The notes under the pieces were generated by a model, which had not been told where the DNA came from, did not search any database, and saw nothing but the letters and a program-made list of their open reading frames with translations. A program made the translations under genes and the position numbers. Below are positions 42,412-51,713 of a stretch of DNA of 64,000 nt, piece after piece; within the stretch, counting starts at the first letter, position 1, and each line of letters opens with the position of its first letter. Where the stretch lies: the NCBI RefSeq assembly GCF_001681715.1, contig NZ_LNWY01000016.1:62001-126000 (forward strand), written 5' to 3'. The stretch is from Tritonibacter mobilis (GTDB lineage Bacteria > Pseudomonadota > Alphaproteobacteria > Rhodobacterales > Rhodobacteraceae).

Positions 42412-43290
42412 GTGGAGAATTGGGACGAAGTGCGCACCGCGTATCAGGTTGCGCGGCTTGGCACGGTGAGCGGCGCGGCAGAAGTGCTGGGCGTGCATCA
42501 TGCGACGGTCATCCGGCATATTGATGCGATCGAAGCGCGTCTTGGTGTGAAATTGTTCCAGCGCCATGCGCGGGGGTACACGCCGACTGAGGCCGGGTTG
42601 GATCTGTTGCGTGTCGCGCAGGCGACAGACGATCAGTTCAGCCAGTTGGTGGGGCGGCTCAAGGGGCAGGGCGACGAGGTGTCCGGCGAGTTGGTGGTGA
42701 CATCCCTGTCCTCCATGGCGCCTATGCTGGCGCCTGCGCTGACGGAGTTCCAGCAGATGCACCCGGATCTGGTGATCCGCTATCTGACCGGTGATCGGTT
42801 GTTCCGGCTGGAATATGGCGAGGCGCATGTGGCCTTGCGCGCGGGGGCGGCACCGGAACAGCCGGACAACGTGGTTCAACCCTTCGTGGGGCAGCGCCTC
42901 GCGCTTTATGCCTCGGAAGAATACGTCGCGCGCCACGGCATGCTCAAAGGGCAAGACGATATGGTGAACCATCGGTTCGTTGCCAGTGACAATGAAAACA
43001 CCCGCGCCCCGTTCGAACGCTGGCTGCGCGCGACCATCCCGGCTGAGAACATTGTGTTTCGCTGTTCGGATGCGGTGGCCGGACATAAGGCCATCCGGGC
43101 TGGGGCGGGCATCGGGTTTATCTCCTTGTGGGAGGCGGCAAGTTGCCCGGATCTGGTGATGATGATGGACCCTCGAGACGAATGGTCCGGCAAGATCTGG
43201 CTGGTGACCCATGTGGACCTGCATCGCACCAATAAAGTGCAGAGCTTCGTGCGCTTTTTGAAAGAGCACGCAAAAACCTGGCCACAGTGA
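42412..43290 (+). CDS. LysR-family regulator
   Basis: Regulator of 292 residues with GTG start. N-terminal helix-turn-helix TVSGAAEVLGVHHATVIRHIDAIEARLGVKLFQRHARGYTPTEAG, then an effector-binding domain. It is divergent from azoR, so it probably senses quinones or related compounds. It overlaps or touches the EamA transporter gene (TGATG), so both may be co-expressed. Confidence 0.88.
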   Translation: MENWDEVRTAYQVARLGTVSGAAEVLGVHHATVIRHIDAIEARLGVKLFQRHARGYTPTEAGLDLLRVAQATDDQFSQLVGRLKGQGDEVSGELVVTSLSSMAPMLAPALTEFQQMHPDLVIRYLTGDRLFRLEYGEAHVALRAGAAPEQPDNVVQPFVGQRLALYASEEYVARHGMLKGQDDMVNHRFVASDNENTRAPFERWLRATIPAENIVFRCSDAVAGHKAIRAGAGIGFISLWEAASCPDLVMMMDPRDEWSGKIWLVTHVDLHRTNKVQSFVRFLKEHAKTWPQ

Positions 43291-44210
43291 TGAGCGATCT
43301 GGATCTGGCACCCATGCGGGGCGGTCTGCGCGACAGCCACAAGGGGCATCTTGCGATGCTGGCGTTTTCGGCGCTGGTGGCGGGGTCGTTTTCGCTCGGC
43401 GCGCTGATCGCGAATGAGGTCACGCCTGCGGCTTTGAATGCCGTGCGCTTTGTGCTGGCAGGGATCTTGATCGGCGCGGCGGCGGCCATCGGGCCGGGCC
43501 TGAAGTCGCAACATTTCAGCGCACCTTGGCGCTATGCGCTATTGGGCGGGGTGTTCGCGACTTATTTCGTACTGATGTTCTACGGGTTGAAAACCGCAGA
43601 TCCGGTGAGCGCGGCGGCGGTCTTTACGCTGACGCCCGCCATGAGCGGCGTCTTTGGCTGGCTCTTGCTGCGCCAGATCACCACGCCGCGCATGGCGCTG
43701 GCCTTGATGATCGGCGGGGCGGGGGCGCTTTGGGTGATCTTTCGCGCAGATCTTGAGGCTGCGGTTCGCTTTGAGATCGGCCAGGGTGAGGTGATCTATT
43801 TCGTCGGCTGTGTGGCCCACGCGCTCTATACGCCGATGGTGCGCAAGCTGAACCGGGGCGAGCCTGCGCTGGTCTTCACCTTTGGGGTGCTGGTCGCCGG
43901 GGCGGTGGCGCTGATCGCGCTGGCGTGGCGCGATCTGATCGCCACGGATTGGGCGGGGCTAAAGCCCATCGTCTGGATCGGACTTATTTATGTGTCGGTC
44001 TGTGCCTCGGCCTGTACCTTTGTCCTGCTGCAATTTGCAACGCTGCGGCTGCCGTCGGCAAAGGTCATGGCCTATACCTATCTGGTGCCGTCGTGGGTGA
44101 TCCTGTGGGAGATCGCGCTGGGCAAAGGTTGGCCTCCGGCACTGATCTTTGTGGGGATCGCGCTGACGATCGTGGCGCTCTGGCTGCTGTTGAAGGATGA
44201 ACACGGTTAA
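43290..44210 (+). CDS. EamA/DMT-family transporter 1
   Basis: Inner-membrane exporter-type protein of 306 residues with ten predicted helices in two EamA repeats (GSFSLGALIANEVTPAALNAVRF, and YVSVCASACTFVLLQFATLRLPSAKVMAYTYLVPSWVILW). The start at 43290 overlaps the LysR stop. A GTG at 43287 is also possible. Substrates of this group include amino acids, nucleotide sugars or toxic metabolites. None can be assigned. Confidence 0.85.
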   Translation: MSDLDLAPMRGGLRDSHKGHLAMLAFSALVAGSFSLGALIANEVTPAALNAVRFVLAGILIGAAAAIGPGLKSQHFSAPWRYALLGGVFATYFVLMFYGLKTADPVSAAAVFTLTPAMSGVFGWLLLRQITTPRMALALMIGGAGALWVIFRADLEAAVRFEIGQGEVIYFVGCVAHALYTPMVRKLNRGEPALVFTFGVLVAGAVALIALAWRDLIATDWAGLKPIVWIGLIYVSVCASACTFVLLQFATLRLPSAKVMAYTYLVPSWVILWEIALGKGWPPALIFVGIALTIVALWLLLKDEHG

Positions 44211-44249
44211 AGACGCCAAGTATCACTTGCTCCGCGCCGGGCGTGTGCC

Positions 44250-44579
44250 TCACTCGCCGTCGCGGAGCTCTTCTTCGAGAAACCGTTCAAAGGCATCCAG
44301 ATTCACCGGCTCAAACTGACCAAAGCCCTGCATCCAGACCGAGGCGGCGCGCAGAGCATCCGGTTGCAGCTTGCACCATTTCACCCGCCCGCGCTTTTCC
44401 TGCTGGATCAGACCAGCGCGGGTGAGGATGGTGAGATGTTTGGAAATCGCCGCCAGCGACATCTCAAACGGCTCTGCCACATCGGTGACGGCCATATCGT
44501 CTTCGAGCAGCATAGACAGAATCGCCCGACGGGTCGGGTCTGCGAGGGCTGCAAAGACAGTATCAAGAGTATCGCTCAT
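44250..44579 (-). CDS. ArsR-family winged-helix regulator
   Basis: Small regulator of 109 residues: VFAALADPTRRAILSMLLEDDMAVTDVAEPFEMSLAAISKHLTILTRAGLIQQEKRGRVKWCKLQP. It has only one Cys and no ELCVCDL metal box, so it does not sense arsenite in the classic way. It is divergent from the second EamA gene across an 87-base gap, so that transporter may be its target. Confidence 0.88.
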   Translation of the reverse strand: MSDTLDTVFAALADPTRRAILSMLLEDDMAVTDVAEPFEMSLAAISKHLTILTRAGLIQQEKRGRVKWCKLQPDALRAASVWMQGFGQFEPVNLDAFERFLEEELRDGE

Positions 44580-44666
44580 GGGGATATCTCCTAAAGCGCA
44601 GGAAGCGGGTCGACAATCCCGAAGCGTATGCGCAAAACGGCGCGGGCGCTATTGAGGGAGAGCACC

Positions 44667-45554
44667 ATGGCATTGCGGTATTGGGCCATCATCGTGATCC
44701 TCGGCATTGGCTGGGGGATGTCCTTTATGTTCAACGCGGTGCTGCTGCGCGAGTTGGCACCCTTATGGATCTCGGTCGGGCGTGTCGGGCTTGGGGCTTT
44801 GGGGTGCTGGGTTTTCCTGCTGGCGCGCGGGCGCAATTGGCGCATATCGCCATCGCGCGCGCTGGCTCTGGCGGGGTTTGGAGCCCTGAGTTATGCGATC
44901 CCGTTTTCCTGTTATGCGCTCGGGCAGCAGCATATCGCCAGCGGTGTTGCGGGGATCGTCAATGCCTGTACCCCGGCGCTTGCAGTGGTGGTGACCCATT
45001 TCTGGCCGGGTGGCGAACGCGCCAATTGGCGCAAGAGTTTGGGTGTCGCTTCTGGGCTGGCGGGGATCGTTCTGCTGTCTCTGCCGATCCTGCAGGGCGG
45101 GGAGAGCTCTGCCATCTGGGCGATCCTCGTCACGTTGGGCGCGCCGCTGTGTTATGCCTTTTCGGTCAATGTCGCGCGCCAGTTTCGCGATATGGAGCCG
45201 GTGGTGCTGGTGGCCTGGGCCTTGACCGGGGCAACTGCCTTTATCCTGCCACTGGCCCTCTGGTCCGATGGGGTGCCGGGCGCACTGTCTACACAGGCAT
45301 GGGGGGCGTTGCTGATCATCGGGTTTGCGCTGACCTCTGCCGCCTTCATCGCCATGTACTGGGTGCTTCCCAAGATTGGTCCGACCAATGTCACCCTTCC
45401 GACGCTGATCGCGCCAGCCTCGGCGCTGTCATTGGGGGTCTTGGTTCTGGGAGAGCCGCTTGAGGTCAGCCATCTGTCGGGGCTGCTTGCGATCCTTTTT
45501 GGTCTTTTGCTGATCGACGGACGACTGTTCCGACGCCGGGTTCCTGCCGTGTGA
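44667..45554 (+). CDS. EamA/DMT-family transporter 2
   Basis: Second EamA transporter, 295 residues, ten predicted helices. The N-terminal GWGMSFMFNAVLLRELAPLWISVGRVGLGALGCWVFLL and later AFIAMYWVLPKIGPTNVTLPTLIAPASALSLGVLVLGEPL are typical. Start at 44667 has GGGAG nearby. The substrate is unknown. It lies divergently from the ArsR gene and 209 bases before atpI. Confidence 0.86.
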   Translation: MALRYWAIIVILGIGWGMSFMFNAVLLRELAPLWISVGRVGLGALGCWVFLLARGRNWRISPSRALALAGFGALSYAIPFSCYALGQQHIASGVAGIVNACTPALAVVVTHFWPGGERANWRKSLGVASGLAGIVLLSLPILQGGESSAIWAILVTLGAPLCYAFSVNVARQFRDMEPVVLVAWALTGATAFILPLALWSDGVPGALSTQAWGALLIIGFALTSAAFIAMYWVLPKIGPTNVTLPTLIAPASALSLGVLVLGEPLEVSHLSGLLAILFGLLLIDGRLFRRRVPAV

Positions 45555-45703
45555 TTTCAAGATCAACCATTTGGTTGAATATGCCTCGGGCGATGTCGAA
45601 AGGCTTATCCTCAGGCGAAGGACGCCGCGCGCAAACACGTGATTTGGCTTAGTGATCTGAAAATATTGATATTTTGCCCAGAGCAGATCGGCGTAATGCG
45701 CAA

Positions 45704-45732
45704 TTGACTCTGAGCGGAGGACCGCTTAGCAA
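45704..45732 (+). promoter_or_regulatory. Candidate promoter of the atp F0 operon
   Basis: TTGACT (45704-45709) and TAGCAA (45727-45732) are separated by 17 bases, 32 bases before the atpI start. Good spacing, moderate -10. Confidence 0.4.
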
Positions 45733-45763
45733 ACCCTCAGATTTCGCGAGAGGATGCGTCACC

Positions 45764-46105
45764 TTGATCGACGACGACCAAAAGCAGCGCATGGCGCAGC
45801 TGGAGGAGAAACTGGCAGCCGCCAAGAAGGCGCATGAAGAGCCAGAACCTCGCGCGGATGAACACTATTCCATGGCCAATCAGGCCTGGCGGATGGTGAC
45901 GGAATTGGTGGCCGGTCTCGTGATCGGCCTCGGCATCGGATACGGGTTGGATGTTCTCTTGGGAACGACCCCCATTTTCATGGTGCTGTTCATATTGCTG
46001 GGTCTGGCCGCCGGGGTGAACGTGATGCTCCGCAGCGCACGCGAGATTCAGGACAAACAAATGGCTGAGGCGGAAAAATCCGCCGACGCTGATAAAGATG
46101 CATGA
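45764..46105 (+). CDS. atpI: ATP synthase protein I
   Basis: Assembly factor that helps build the c-ring. 113 residues, with two membrane segments (LVAGLVIGLGIGYGLDVLLG and FMVLFILLGLAAGVNVML). The TTG at 45764 is preceded by GAGAGGATG; an ATG at 45791 is also possible. First gene of the F0 operon, as in other alphaproteobacteria. Confidence 0.86.
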   Translation: MIDDDQKQRMAQLEEKLAAAKKAHEEPEPRADEHYSMANQAWRMVTELVAGLVIGLGIGYGLDVLLGTTPIFMVLFILLGLAAGVNVMLRSAREIQDKQMAEAEKSADADKDA

Positions 46106-46144
46106 ATGCTGGGCGACGGCCTAAGCGACAGGAGAAGCGGAACG

Positions 46145-46948
46145 ATGGGCAAACTGTTCTTTTACGTAGCTTTGGCTTTGGTGCTCGTATCGGGCCTGGT
46201 GTTCGCACCGGAAACGGCGGGTCTTGCCATTCACCCGATGGAACAGTTCACCGTGACGCCGCTGTTTGGTGGTGACCATATCGCTTGGTACACGCCCACC
46301 AACGTGACGCTTTGGATGTTCCTTGCCGTGGTTGCGATCATCGGCCTCTTGGTGTTTGGCTCCTCAAACCGGGGCATCGTTCCTTCCCGCGCTCAGTCGG
46401 TTGCGGAACTGGCCTATGGCTTCATCTACAAGATGGTCGAAGACGTGACCGGCAAAGATGCCGTGAAGTTCTTCCCATACATCATGACGCTCTTCATGTT
46501 CATCGTGACGGCCAACTTCCTTGGTCTGATCCCGATGTCCTTCACCACCACCTCTCATTTCGCCGTGACCGCGATCCTCGCGATGCTGGTCTTCGTGACC
46601 GTGACCATCACCGGCTTTGTGCTGCATGGTGCGAAATTCCTCGGCCTGTTCTGGGTCAGCTCCGCTCCGCTGGCGCTGCGTCCGATCCTGGCCATCATCG
46701 AACTGATTTCTTACTTCGTGCGCCCCGTCAGCCACTGCATCCGTCTTGCAGGCAACGTGATGGCGGGCCACGCGGTTCTGAAGGTGTTCGCAGGTTTTGC
46801 TGGCGCGCTGGGTGCCGGGGCGTTCCTGCCGATCTTTGCCATCACCGCGGTCTACGCACTCGAAGTTCTCGTGGCCTTCATTCAGGCTTACGTGTTCACC
46901 ATTCTGACCTGCGTCTATCTGAAAGACGCGCTGCATCCGTCCCACTAA
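46145..46948 (+). CDS. atpB: ATP synthase F0 subunit a
   Basis: Proton-channel subunit of 267 residues with six or more helices. The essential Arg is in [17 protein letters not shown], with [22 protein letters not shown] in the last helices. The start [17 protein letters not shown] has AGGAG about ten bases upstream, and gives an extra hydrophobic N-terminus before HPMEQFTV. The start in most relatives lies nearer HPMEQF. Confidence 0.93.
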   Translation: MGKLFFYVALALVLVSGLVFAPETAGLAIHPMEQFTVTPLFGGDHIAWYTPTNVTLWMFLAVVAIIGLLVFGSSNRGIVPSRAQSVAELAYGFIYKMVEDVTGKDAVKFFPYIMTLFMFIVTANFLGLIPMSFTTTSHFAVTAILAMLVFVTVTITGFVLHGAKFLGLFWVSSAPLALRPILAIIELISYFVRPVSHCIRLAGNVMAGHAVLKVFAGFAGALGAGAFLPIFAITAVYALEVLVAFIQAYVFTILTCVYLKDALHPSH

Positions 46949-47004
46949 GGGCAGGCTGCTGGTCTGAACTACTACCTCAACTTCCAATCGTAAGGAGATA
47001 TCAA

Positions 47005-47229
47005 ATGGAAGGCGATCTCGCATACATCGGCGCTGGCCTGGCTGGCATGGGTACTGGTATTGCTGCTCTGGGTGTTGGCAACGTTGCTGCTAACTTCCTG
47101 GCGGGCGCTCTGCGCAACCCCTCCGCGGCTGCTTCCCAGACCGCAACCCTCTTCATCGGCATCGCATTTGCAGAAGCTCTGGGCATCTTCTCGTTCCTGG
47201 TCGCTCTGCTCTTGATGTTCGCCGTCTAA
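47005..47229 (+). CDS. atpE: ATP synthase F0 subunit c
   Basis: c-ring subunit of 74 residues, two membrane helices around the polar loop LRNPSAA. The proton-binding Glu lies in [26 protein letters not shown] precedes the ATG. The gene shows a bias to synonymous codons ending in C or T typical of highly expressed genes. Confidence 0.96.
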   Translation: MEGDLAYIGAGLAGMGTGIAALGVGNVAANFLAGALRNPSAAASQTATLFIGIAFAEALGIFSFLVALLLMFAV

Positions 47230-47315
47230 GACTCCGGAACACTTTTTCCTTACGGCCGGGCGGAGTGCCAACCGCGCCCCGCCCGGTGTAACGGCAAGTT
47301 CCATAGGAGGACGAC

Positions 47316-47861
47316 ATGGCATCTAATACGGCCGATACAGGTCATGGAGCTGCCGACGCGGTGCACGGGTCTTCCGGCATGCCGCAGCTGGACTTCTCGA
47401 CCTACGGAAACCAGATCTTCTGGCTTCTGGTCACGCTTGTCGTGATCTACCTGATCCTGTCGCGCGTCGCGCTGCCCCGTATCGCAGCCATTCTGAACGA
47501 GCGTCAGGGGACTATCACAAACGACCTCGCTGCGGCTGAAGATCTCAAAGCCAAAGCTGTCGAGGCCGAAAACGCTTATAACAAGGCACTGGCTGATGCT
47601 CGCGCGGAAGCGCAGCGCATTGCCGCCGAAACCCGCGCCGAAATTCAGGCAGGGGTCGACGAGGCAATCGCAAAGGCGGATGAGGAAATCTCTGCGAAAG
47701 CAGCGGAATCCGAGAAAGCCATTGCTGAAATCCGCGCTGGTGCGCTGGAAAGCGTCAAAGTCGTTGCAACCGACACCGCATCCGCACTGGTCGCGGCTCT
47801 GGGTGGCAAGGACGACGCTGATGCTGTGGCGGCTGCTGTCGCCAAACGGACGGAGGGCTAA
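47316..47861 (+). CDS. ATP synthase F0 subunit b'
   Basis: Second-stalk subunit of 181 residues with one N-terminal membrane helix ([25 protein letters not shown]) and a long Ala/Glu-rich coiled coil. The b' type is shared by photosynthetic and other alphaproteobacteria. It pairs with subunit b in a heterodimer that links F0 to F1. Followed 4 bases later by atpF. Confidence 0.92.
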   Translation: MASNTADTGHGAADAVHGSSGMPQLDFSTYGNQIFWLLVTLVVIYLILSRVALPRIAAILNERQGTITNDLAAAEDLKAKAVEAENAYNKALADARAEAQRIAAETRAEIQAGVDEAIAKADEEISAKAAESEKAIAEIRAGALESVKVVATDTASALVAALGGKDDADAVAAAVAKRTEG

Positions 47862-47865
47862 GACC

Positions 47866-48423
47866 ATGCGCGCAACTTTTGCAATTGCTCTGACCCTCGC
47901 AACCGCATCTCCTGCCTTCGCTGCTGGCGGTGGCTGGAACCTCGGCAACACCGACTTTGTTGTTGTTCTCGCATTCCTGCTGTTCATTGGCATCCTGCTC
48001 GCTGCCAAAGTGCCGTCTTTGATCGGCAAGCAGCTCGACAATCGCGCGGACAGCATCAAGTCGGAACTGGAAGAAGCCCGCGCGCTGCGCGAAGAGGCCC
48101 AGACCCTTCTGGCCTCCTACGAGCGCAAGCAGCAGGACGTCCAGGCCCAAGCCGAGCGCATCGTCGCCAACGCCCGTGACGAGGCCGCTGCTGCGGCTGA
48201 GCAGGCGAAGGCAGATCTCGCGGCTTCCATCGCGCGCCGTCTGGCCGCTGCGGAAGAGCAGATTTCCTCTGCAGAAGCCTCTGCAGTGAAAGAGGTCCGT
48301 GACCGCGCCATCACCATTGCTGTCGAAGTTGCCGATCAGGTGATTTCCAAGCAAATGTCCGCAGCCGATGCAAACAAGCTGATCGACGCGGCCATTCAGG
48401 ACGTGGACGCCAAGCTGCACTAA
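47866..48423 (+). CDS. atpF: ATP synthase F0 subunit b
   Basis: Stalk subunit of 185 residues. N-terminal leader RATFAIALTLATASPAFAAGG looks like a signal sequence and is followed by the membrane helix FVVVLAFLLFIGILLAAKVP and a coiled coil with repeated Ala/Glu. It ends the F0 operon before a strong terminator. Confidence 0.93.
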   Translation: MRATFAIALTLATASPAFAAGGGWNLGNTDFVVVLAFLLFIGILLAAKVPSLIGKQLDNRADSIKSELEEARALREEAQTLLASYERKQQDVQAQAERIVANARDEAAAAAEQAKADLAASIARRLAAAEEQISSAEASAVKEVRDRAITIAVEVADQVISKQMSAADANKLIDAAIQDVDAKLH

Positions 48424-48451
48424 GCAGATCTTGCATGCGACGACTATTGCG

Positions 48452-48480
48452 AAAGCCCCGGCCTAACGGCTGGGGCTTTT
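48452..48480 (+). terminator. Terminator of the atp F0 operon
   Basis: Stem AAAGCCCCGGCC / GGCTGGGGCTTT with a four-base loop and T-run, 28 bases past the atpF stop. Confidence 0.88.
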
Positions 48481-48535
48481 GCATTTGGGAATAAACGGAG
48501 GGCTTGTTTTGCACCTCTCATGCTGCTGCGGTCGC

Positions 48536-48557
48536 TTCATGAATTTTTCATGACAAC
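48536..48557. promoter_or_regulatory. Pho-box-like direct repeat
   Basis: TTCATGA at 48536-48542 and 48547-48553 with an 11-base period. On the minus strand the first half reads TTGTCAT, close to the PhoB half-site CTGTCAT. The gene behind it resembles PstB, so phosphate control is possible but not proven. Confidence 0.35.
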
Positions 48558-48629
48558 TGCAATCGGTGGGATGATCCGTTAACCCTGTCGTGCGAAGAGC
48601 GAGGGCATCCCGATAAGAACAGGGTCCTG

Positions 48630-49451
48630 ATGTTTCATTCATTGCCGCTCCATCACAAGACATCTCAGCTGACAAAAGATCAGGTGACGCTTCCTGCGGC
48701 GATCAGCGTGCGAGAGTTTGGTCTTAAGGTTGGCGGCCGGGATGTGCTTTGCGATGTCACACTAGATATTCGCAAGGGAGAGGTTCTGGGGCTGATTGGA
48801 CGCACAGGAGCGGGTAAGTCCGTCTTGATGCGGGCCATGTGCCGGCTGTTGCAACACGAGCGTCAGCTGGCGACGACTGGCAGCCTGACATATGGCGACA
48901 CAGAGGTGTTCTCACCCCAGTGTGATCTGCCTGCGCTGCGGCGCAAGGTGGCCTATATCCCTGAGACACCAAACCCGTTCCCGCTGTCCGTTTGGGATAA
49001 TATCTCCTATGGTCTCAAACTGAACCAGATCGCGACCAGCCGCCATGAGGTGGCTGAGGCCGTAGAGACGGCATTGCGGCGATGTATGCTCTGGGATCAT
49101 GTGAAGGATGTCCTGCACAAACGACGCGGCGTGGATCTGCCGCGCCACCAGCAACGCCTGCTGTGCATCGCGCGCAGCATCTCGGTGCAACCCGAGGTCC
49201 TGTTGCTGGATCGCTCTACCGGGTCGATTGATCAGGGCGAAGGCGAGGCCCTTTGTGCGCTCTCAGTGGATCTGAAAAAAGATCATGCGGTTGTGGCTGT
49301 GTCTGCAACCTTGGCGGAAACCGCGCAAATTGCTGATCGTGTGGCGTATTTTGAACAGGGCCGCCTCGTTGAGGTGGACAGCGCCGAGATGATCTTTACC
49401 GCCGCACTCAAGGCTGAAACCCGTGGGTTTATCGACAGCACATCCGGCTAG
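48630..49451 (+). CDS. PstB-like ABC ATPase with degraded active site
   Basis: ABC ATPase of 273 residues that aligns end to end with phosphate transporter ATPase PstB. Walker A GRTGAGKS (57-64) is intact. The LSGGQ signature reads LPRHQ (170-174), Walker B LLLD is followed by Arg195 where the catalytic Glu should be, the switch His is Ala226, and the Q-loop Gln is Glu112. ATP hydrolysis should be lost or very weak while ATP binding may remain. The frame is open and codon use normal, so it is not simple decay. No pst permease genes are adjacent. Likely a regulatory or structural pseudo-ATPase. Confidence 0.85.
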   Translation: MFHSLPLHHKTSQLTKDQVTLPAAISVREFGLKVGGRDVLCDVTLDIRKGEVLGLIGRTGAGKSVLMRAMCRLLQHERQLATTGSLTYGDTEVFSPQCDLPALRRKVAYIPETPNPFPLSVWDNISYGLKLNQIATSRHEVAEAVETALRRCMLWDHVKDVLHKRRGVDLPRHQQRLLCIARSISVQPEVLLLDRSTGSIDQGEGEALCALSVDLKKDHAVVAVSATLAETAQIADRVAYFEQGRLVEVDSAEMIFTAALKAETRGFIDSTSG

Positions 49452-50215
49452 CGATTGCGTTCATGTTCCAGTCGCTGCGCTGCAATCCGGGCATTTCGAT
49501 CTGCCCGTATTTGTTCGTCGAGCGCCTGTTTCACATAGTCCATGTGGGTTTCGACAGCCGTTCGCGCAGCATGGGCGTCGCGGGCCTGCAATGCGGCGTT
49601 GATGGCGCGGTGTTGTTCCAGCAGCGCCTCATAAGTGGTGTGCTGGCCGAACATGATACGGCGGTTGTAGAACACGCCTTTGCGCAGCATGTCGAACATG
49701 GAGCGCATCATATGCAAGAGTACGACATTATGGCTGGCTTCCAGAATGGCGGAATGGAATTGCGCGTCTAGCTCCGCAGCGGCCTCTGAAATACTGGGAT
49801 CTCCCGCTTCTTCCATGCGGTCAAAAATCTCCTGAATGACGCCGAGGTCTGCGTCAGAGCCAAATTTTGCCGCGCGTTCAGCGGCCATACCTTCGAGGTC
49901 ACGGCGAAACGACAGGTAGTCAAAGACCGCCTCATCGTCGCTGGCGAAAAGCTGGATCAGCGCAGGCGAGAAGGCGGACCCAAGGACATCGGCCACAAAC
50001 ACACCGGACCCCGCGCGGCTGGAGAGCAATCCACGATCCTGCAATTCTGCCAGCGCATCGCGCAAGGAGGGGCGGGAGACCCCCAGTCGCTCGGCCAGTT
50101 CGCGTTCGGAGGGCAAGCGTTCCCCGGGGCGTAGAATGCCGCGCAGGATGAGTTTTTCGATTTGGCGTACCACTGCGGTGGAGAGCTTTTCCGGCTGCAC
50201 TTTCTGGAACGGCAT
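49448..50215 (-). CDS. GntR/FadR-family regulator
   Basis: Regulator of 255 residues: VQPEKLSTAVVRQIEKLILRGILRPGERLPSERELAERLGVSRPSLRDALAELQDRGLLSSRAGSGVFV is the winged helix, followed by a helical FCD effector domain with metal-binding His/Asp residues (FHSAILEASHN, HRAINAALQARDAHAAR). Similar to LldR and PdhR, which sense 2-oxo or hydroxy acids. It is divergent from the aminotransferase gene, with a palindrome between them. Confidence 0.9.
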   Translation of the reverse strand: MPFQKVQPEKLSTAVVRQIEKLILRGILRPGERLPSERELAERLGVSRPSLRDALAELQDRGLLSSRAGSGVFVADVLGSAFSPALIQLFASDDEAVFDYLSFRRDLEGMAAERAAKFGSDADLGVIQEIFDRMEEAGDPSISEAAAELDAQFHSAILEASHNVVLLHMMRSMFDMLRKGVFYNRRIMFGQHTTYEALLEQHRAINAALQARDAHAARTAVETHMDYVKQALDEQIRADRNARIAAQRLEHERNR

Positions 50216-50238
50216 CGAAGACCTCGAAAAACAAAGAT

Positions 50239-50257
50239 TGGTCAAATCATATGACCA
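50239..50257. promoter_or_regulatory. Probable GntR operator
   Basis: TGGTCA-N7-TGACCA palindrome, 24 bases before the regulator start on the minus strand. FadR-type operators commonly have TGGT...ACCA arms. Confidence 0.6.
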
Positions 50258-50369
50258 CCAACATGAGGGGCCTGCAAGATCACGAAAGCTGAAATAATAG
50301 GTCAGAAATATTGACTTGTTTTGCGCTTTCCTGTCGATTTCGCGAAGGTGACGAAAGGAAGTGATCAAA

Positions 50370-51584
50370 ATGACCCTCGCAGCGCAATATGCAACACGTA
50401 TTGGCCGCATGAAGGCTTCGGAAATTCGCGAGCTGCTCAAATTGCTTGATCAGCCGGGGTTGCTTTCTTTTGCCGGTGGGATACCTGATCCGGCGTTGTT
50501 TCCGGCGCAGGCGTTTGCTGATGCGTTTCAGGCGGCGCTCTCGCCAGAGCATCAGGCGCAATCCCTGCAATACTCTGTCTCTGAAGGTTATCTGCCCCTG
50601 CGTCAGTGGATTGCCGCGCATATGGCGAAGATTGGTGTGCAGTGCGGGCCTGAGAATATTCTGATCACATCGGGATCGCAGCAGGCGATTGATTATCTGG
50701 GTAAACTGTTCCTCAGTCCCAAGGATACGGCGCTGGTGGGCTGGCCCACTTATCTGGGCGCGCTTGCGGCCTTTAACGCATATGAGCCACGCTACGACCG
50801 GCTTCGGTCTGGTGAAAACCAACCGCCCGAGCGTTACGCGCAAGCCGCCGAAGCGGCAGGAGGTCGGGTTAAGTTTGCCTACCTCAGCCCGGATTTTGCC
50901 AATCCAACGGGTGTGACGATGACCCACGCAGAACGTCTGCAGATGCTGGATTTGGCCGAAACGCTTGATACGGCGGTCATTGAGGATGCCGCCTATCAGG
51001 ACCTGCGGTTTGACGGGGAGCCGGTGCCGCCGATGCTGGCGCTGGAGCAAGACCGGAAGGGCGGCGATATCGAGGCCTGCCGGACGATCTATTGCGGCAC
51101 ATTTTCCAAAACCCTGTCGCCGGGTTTGCGCGTGGGATGGGTGGTTGCGGCGTCGCCGATAATCCAGCAGTTGGTGCTGATGAAGCAGGCTTCTGACCTG
51201 CACTCTCCTACGATCAACCAGATCGTGACATATCAGGTGGCGGAGCAGTTGTTCGACACTCATGTTGCGGAATTGCGTTCAGTTTATATGAGGCGACGTG
51301 ATGCGATGCTGGCTGCCCTCAAGGAACATATGCCCGCAGGCGTCACTTGGACCAAGCCCGAGGGTGGCATGTTCATCTGGGTCACGTTGCCTGAAGGCAT
51401 AAGTGGTGCGCAGTTATTGGAGCGTGCCTTGGAGCAGGAAAAAGTCGCTTTTGTGCCGGGACAAGCCTTCCATGCGGATGGGTCGGGCGAAAACACCCTT
51501 CGACTGAGTTTCTCAAACAGTAATGAACCCGCAATCGCCGAGGGGATTGCGCGGCTGGGACATGTGCTGAAAACCGCAATGTGA
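50370..51584 (+). CDS. PLP aminotransferase (2-aminoadipate/aromatic type)
   Basis: Class I/II aminotransferase of 404 residues in the LysN/aromatic subgroup. YSVSEGYLPLRQWIAAHM and SGSQQAIDYLGKLFL near the start, DFANPTGVTMT, and the PLP Lys in CGTFSKTLSPGLRVGW. Divergent from the GntR regulator. Substrate uncertain: 2-aminoadipate, aromatic amino acid, or alanine/valine-type donors are all possible in this family. ATG at 50370 has AAAGGAA upstream. Confidence 0.85.
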   Translation: MTLAAQYATRIGRMKASEIRELLKLLDQPGLLSFAGGIPDPALFPAQAFADAFQAALSPEHQAQSLQYSVSEGYLPLRQWIAAHMAKIGVQCGPENILITSGSQQAIDYLGKLFLSPKDTALVGWPTYLGALAAFNAYEPRYDRLRSGENQPPERYAQAAEAAGGRVKFAYLSPDFANPTGVTMTHAERLQMLDLAETLDTAVIEDAAYQDLRFDGEPVPPMLALEQDRKGGDIEACRTIYCGTFSKTLSPGLRVGWVVAASPIIQQLVLMKQASDLHSPTINQIVTYQVAEQLFDTHVAELRSVYMRRRDAMLAALKEHMPAGVTWTKPEGGMFIWVTLPEGISGAQLLERALEQEKVAFVPGQAFHADGSGENTLRLSFSNSNEPAIAEGIARLGHVLKTAM

Positions 51585-51713
51585 AATGGGGTTATCCACA
51601 AGATATGGTGTGAGCGCAGGTGGGAAACTGCCGATTTTGCGGCATGTACCGTTGACTCGGGGGGCGCAAGGCTGCTGTGATTTGCTGCAACGGAATCACC
51701 AGAAGGGGCGAAC

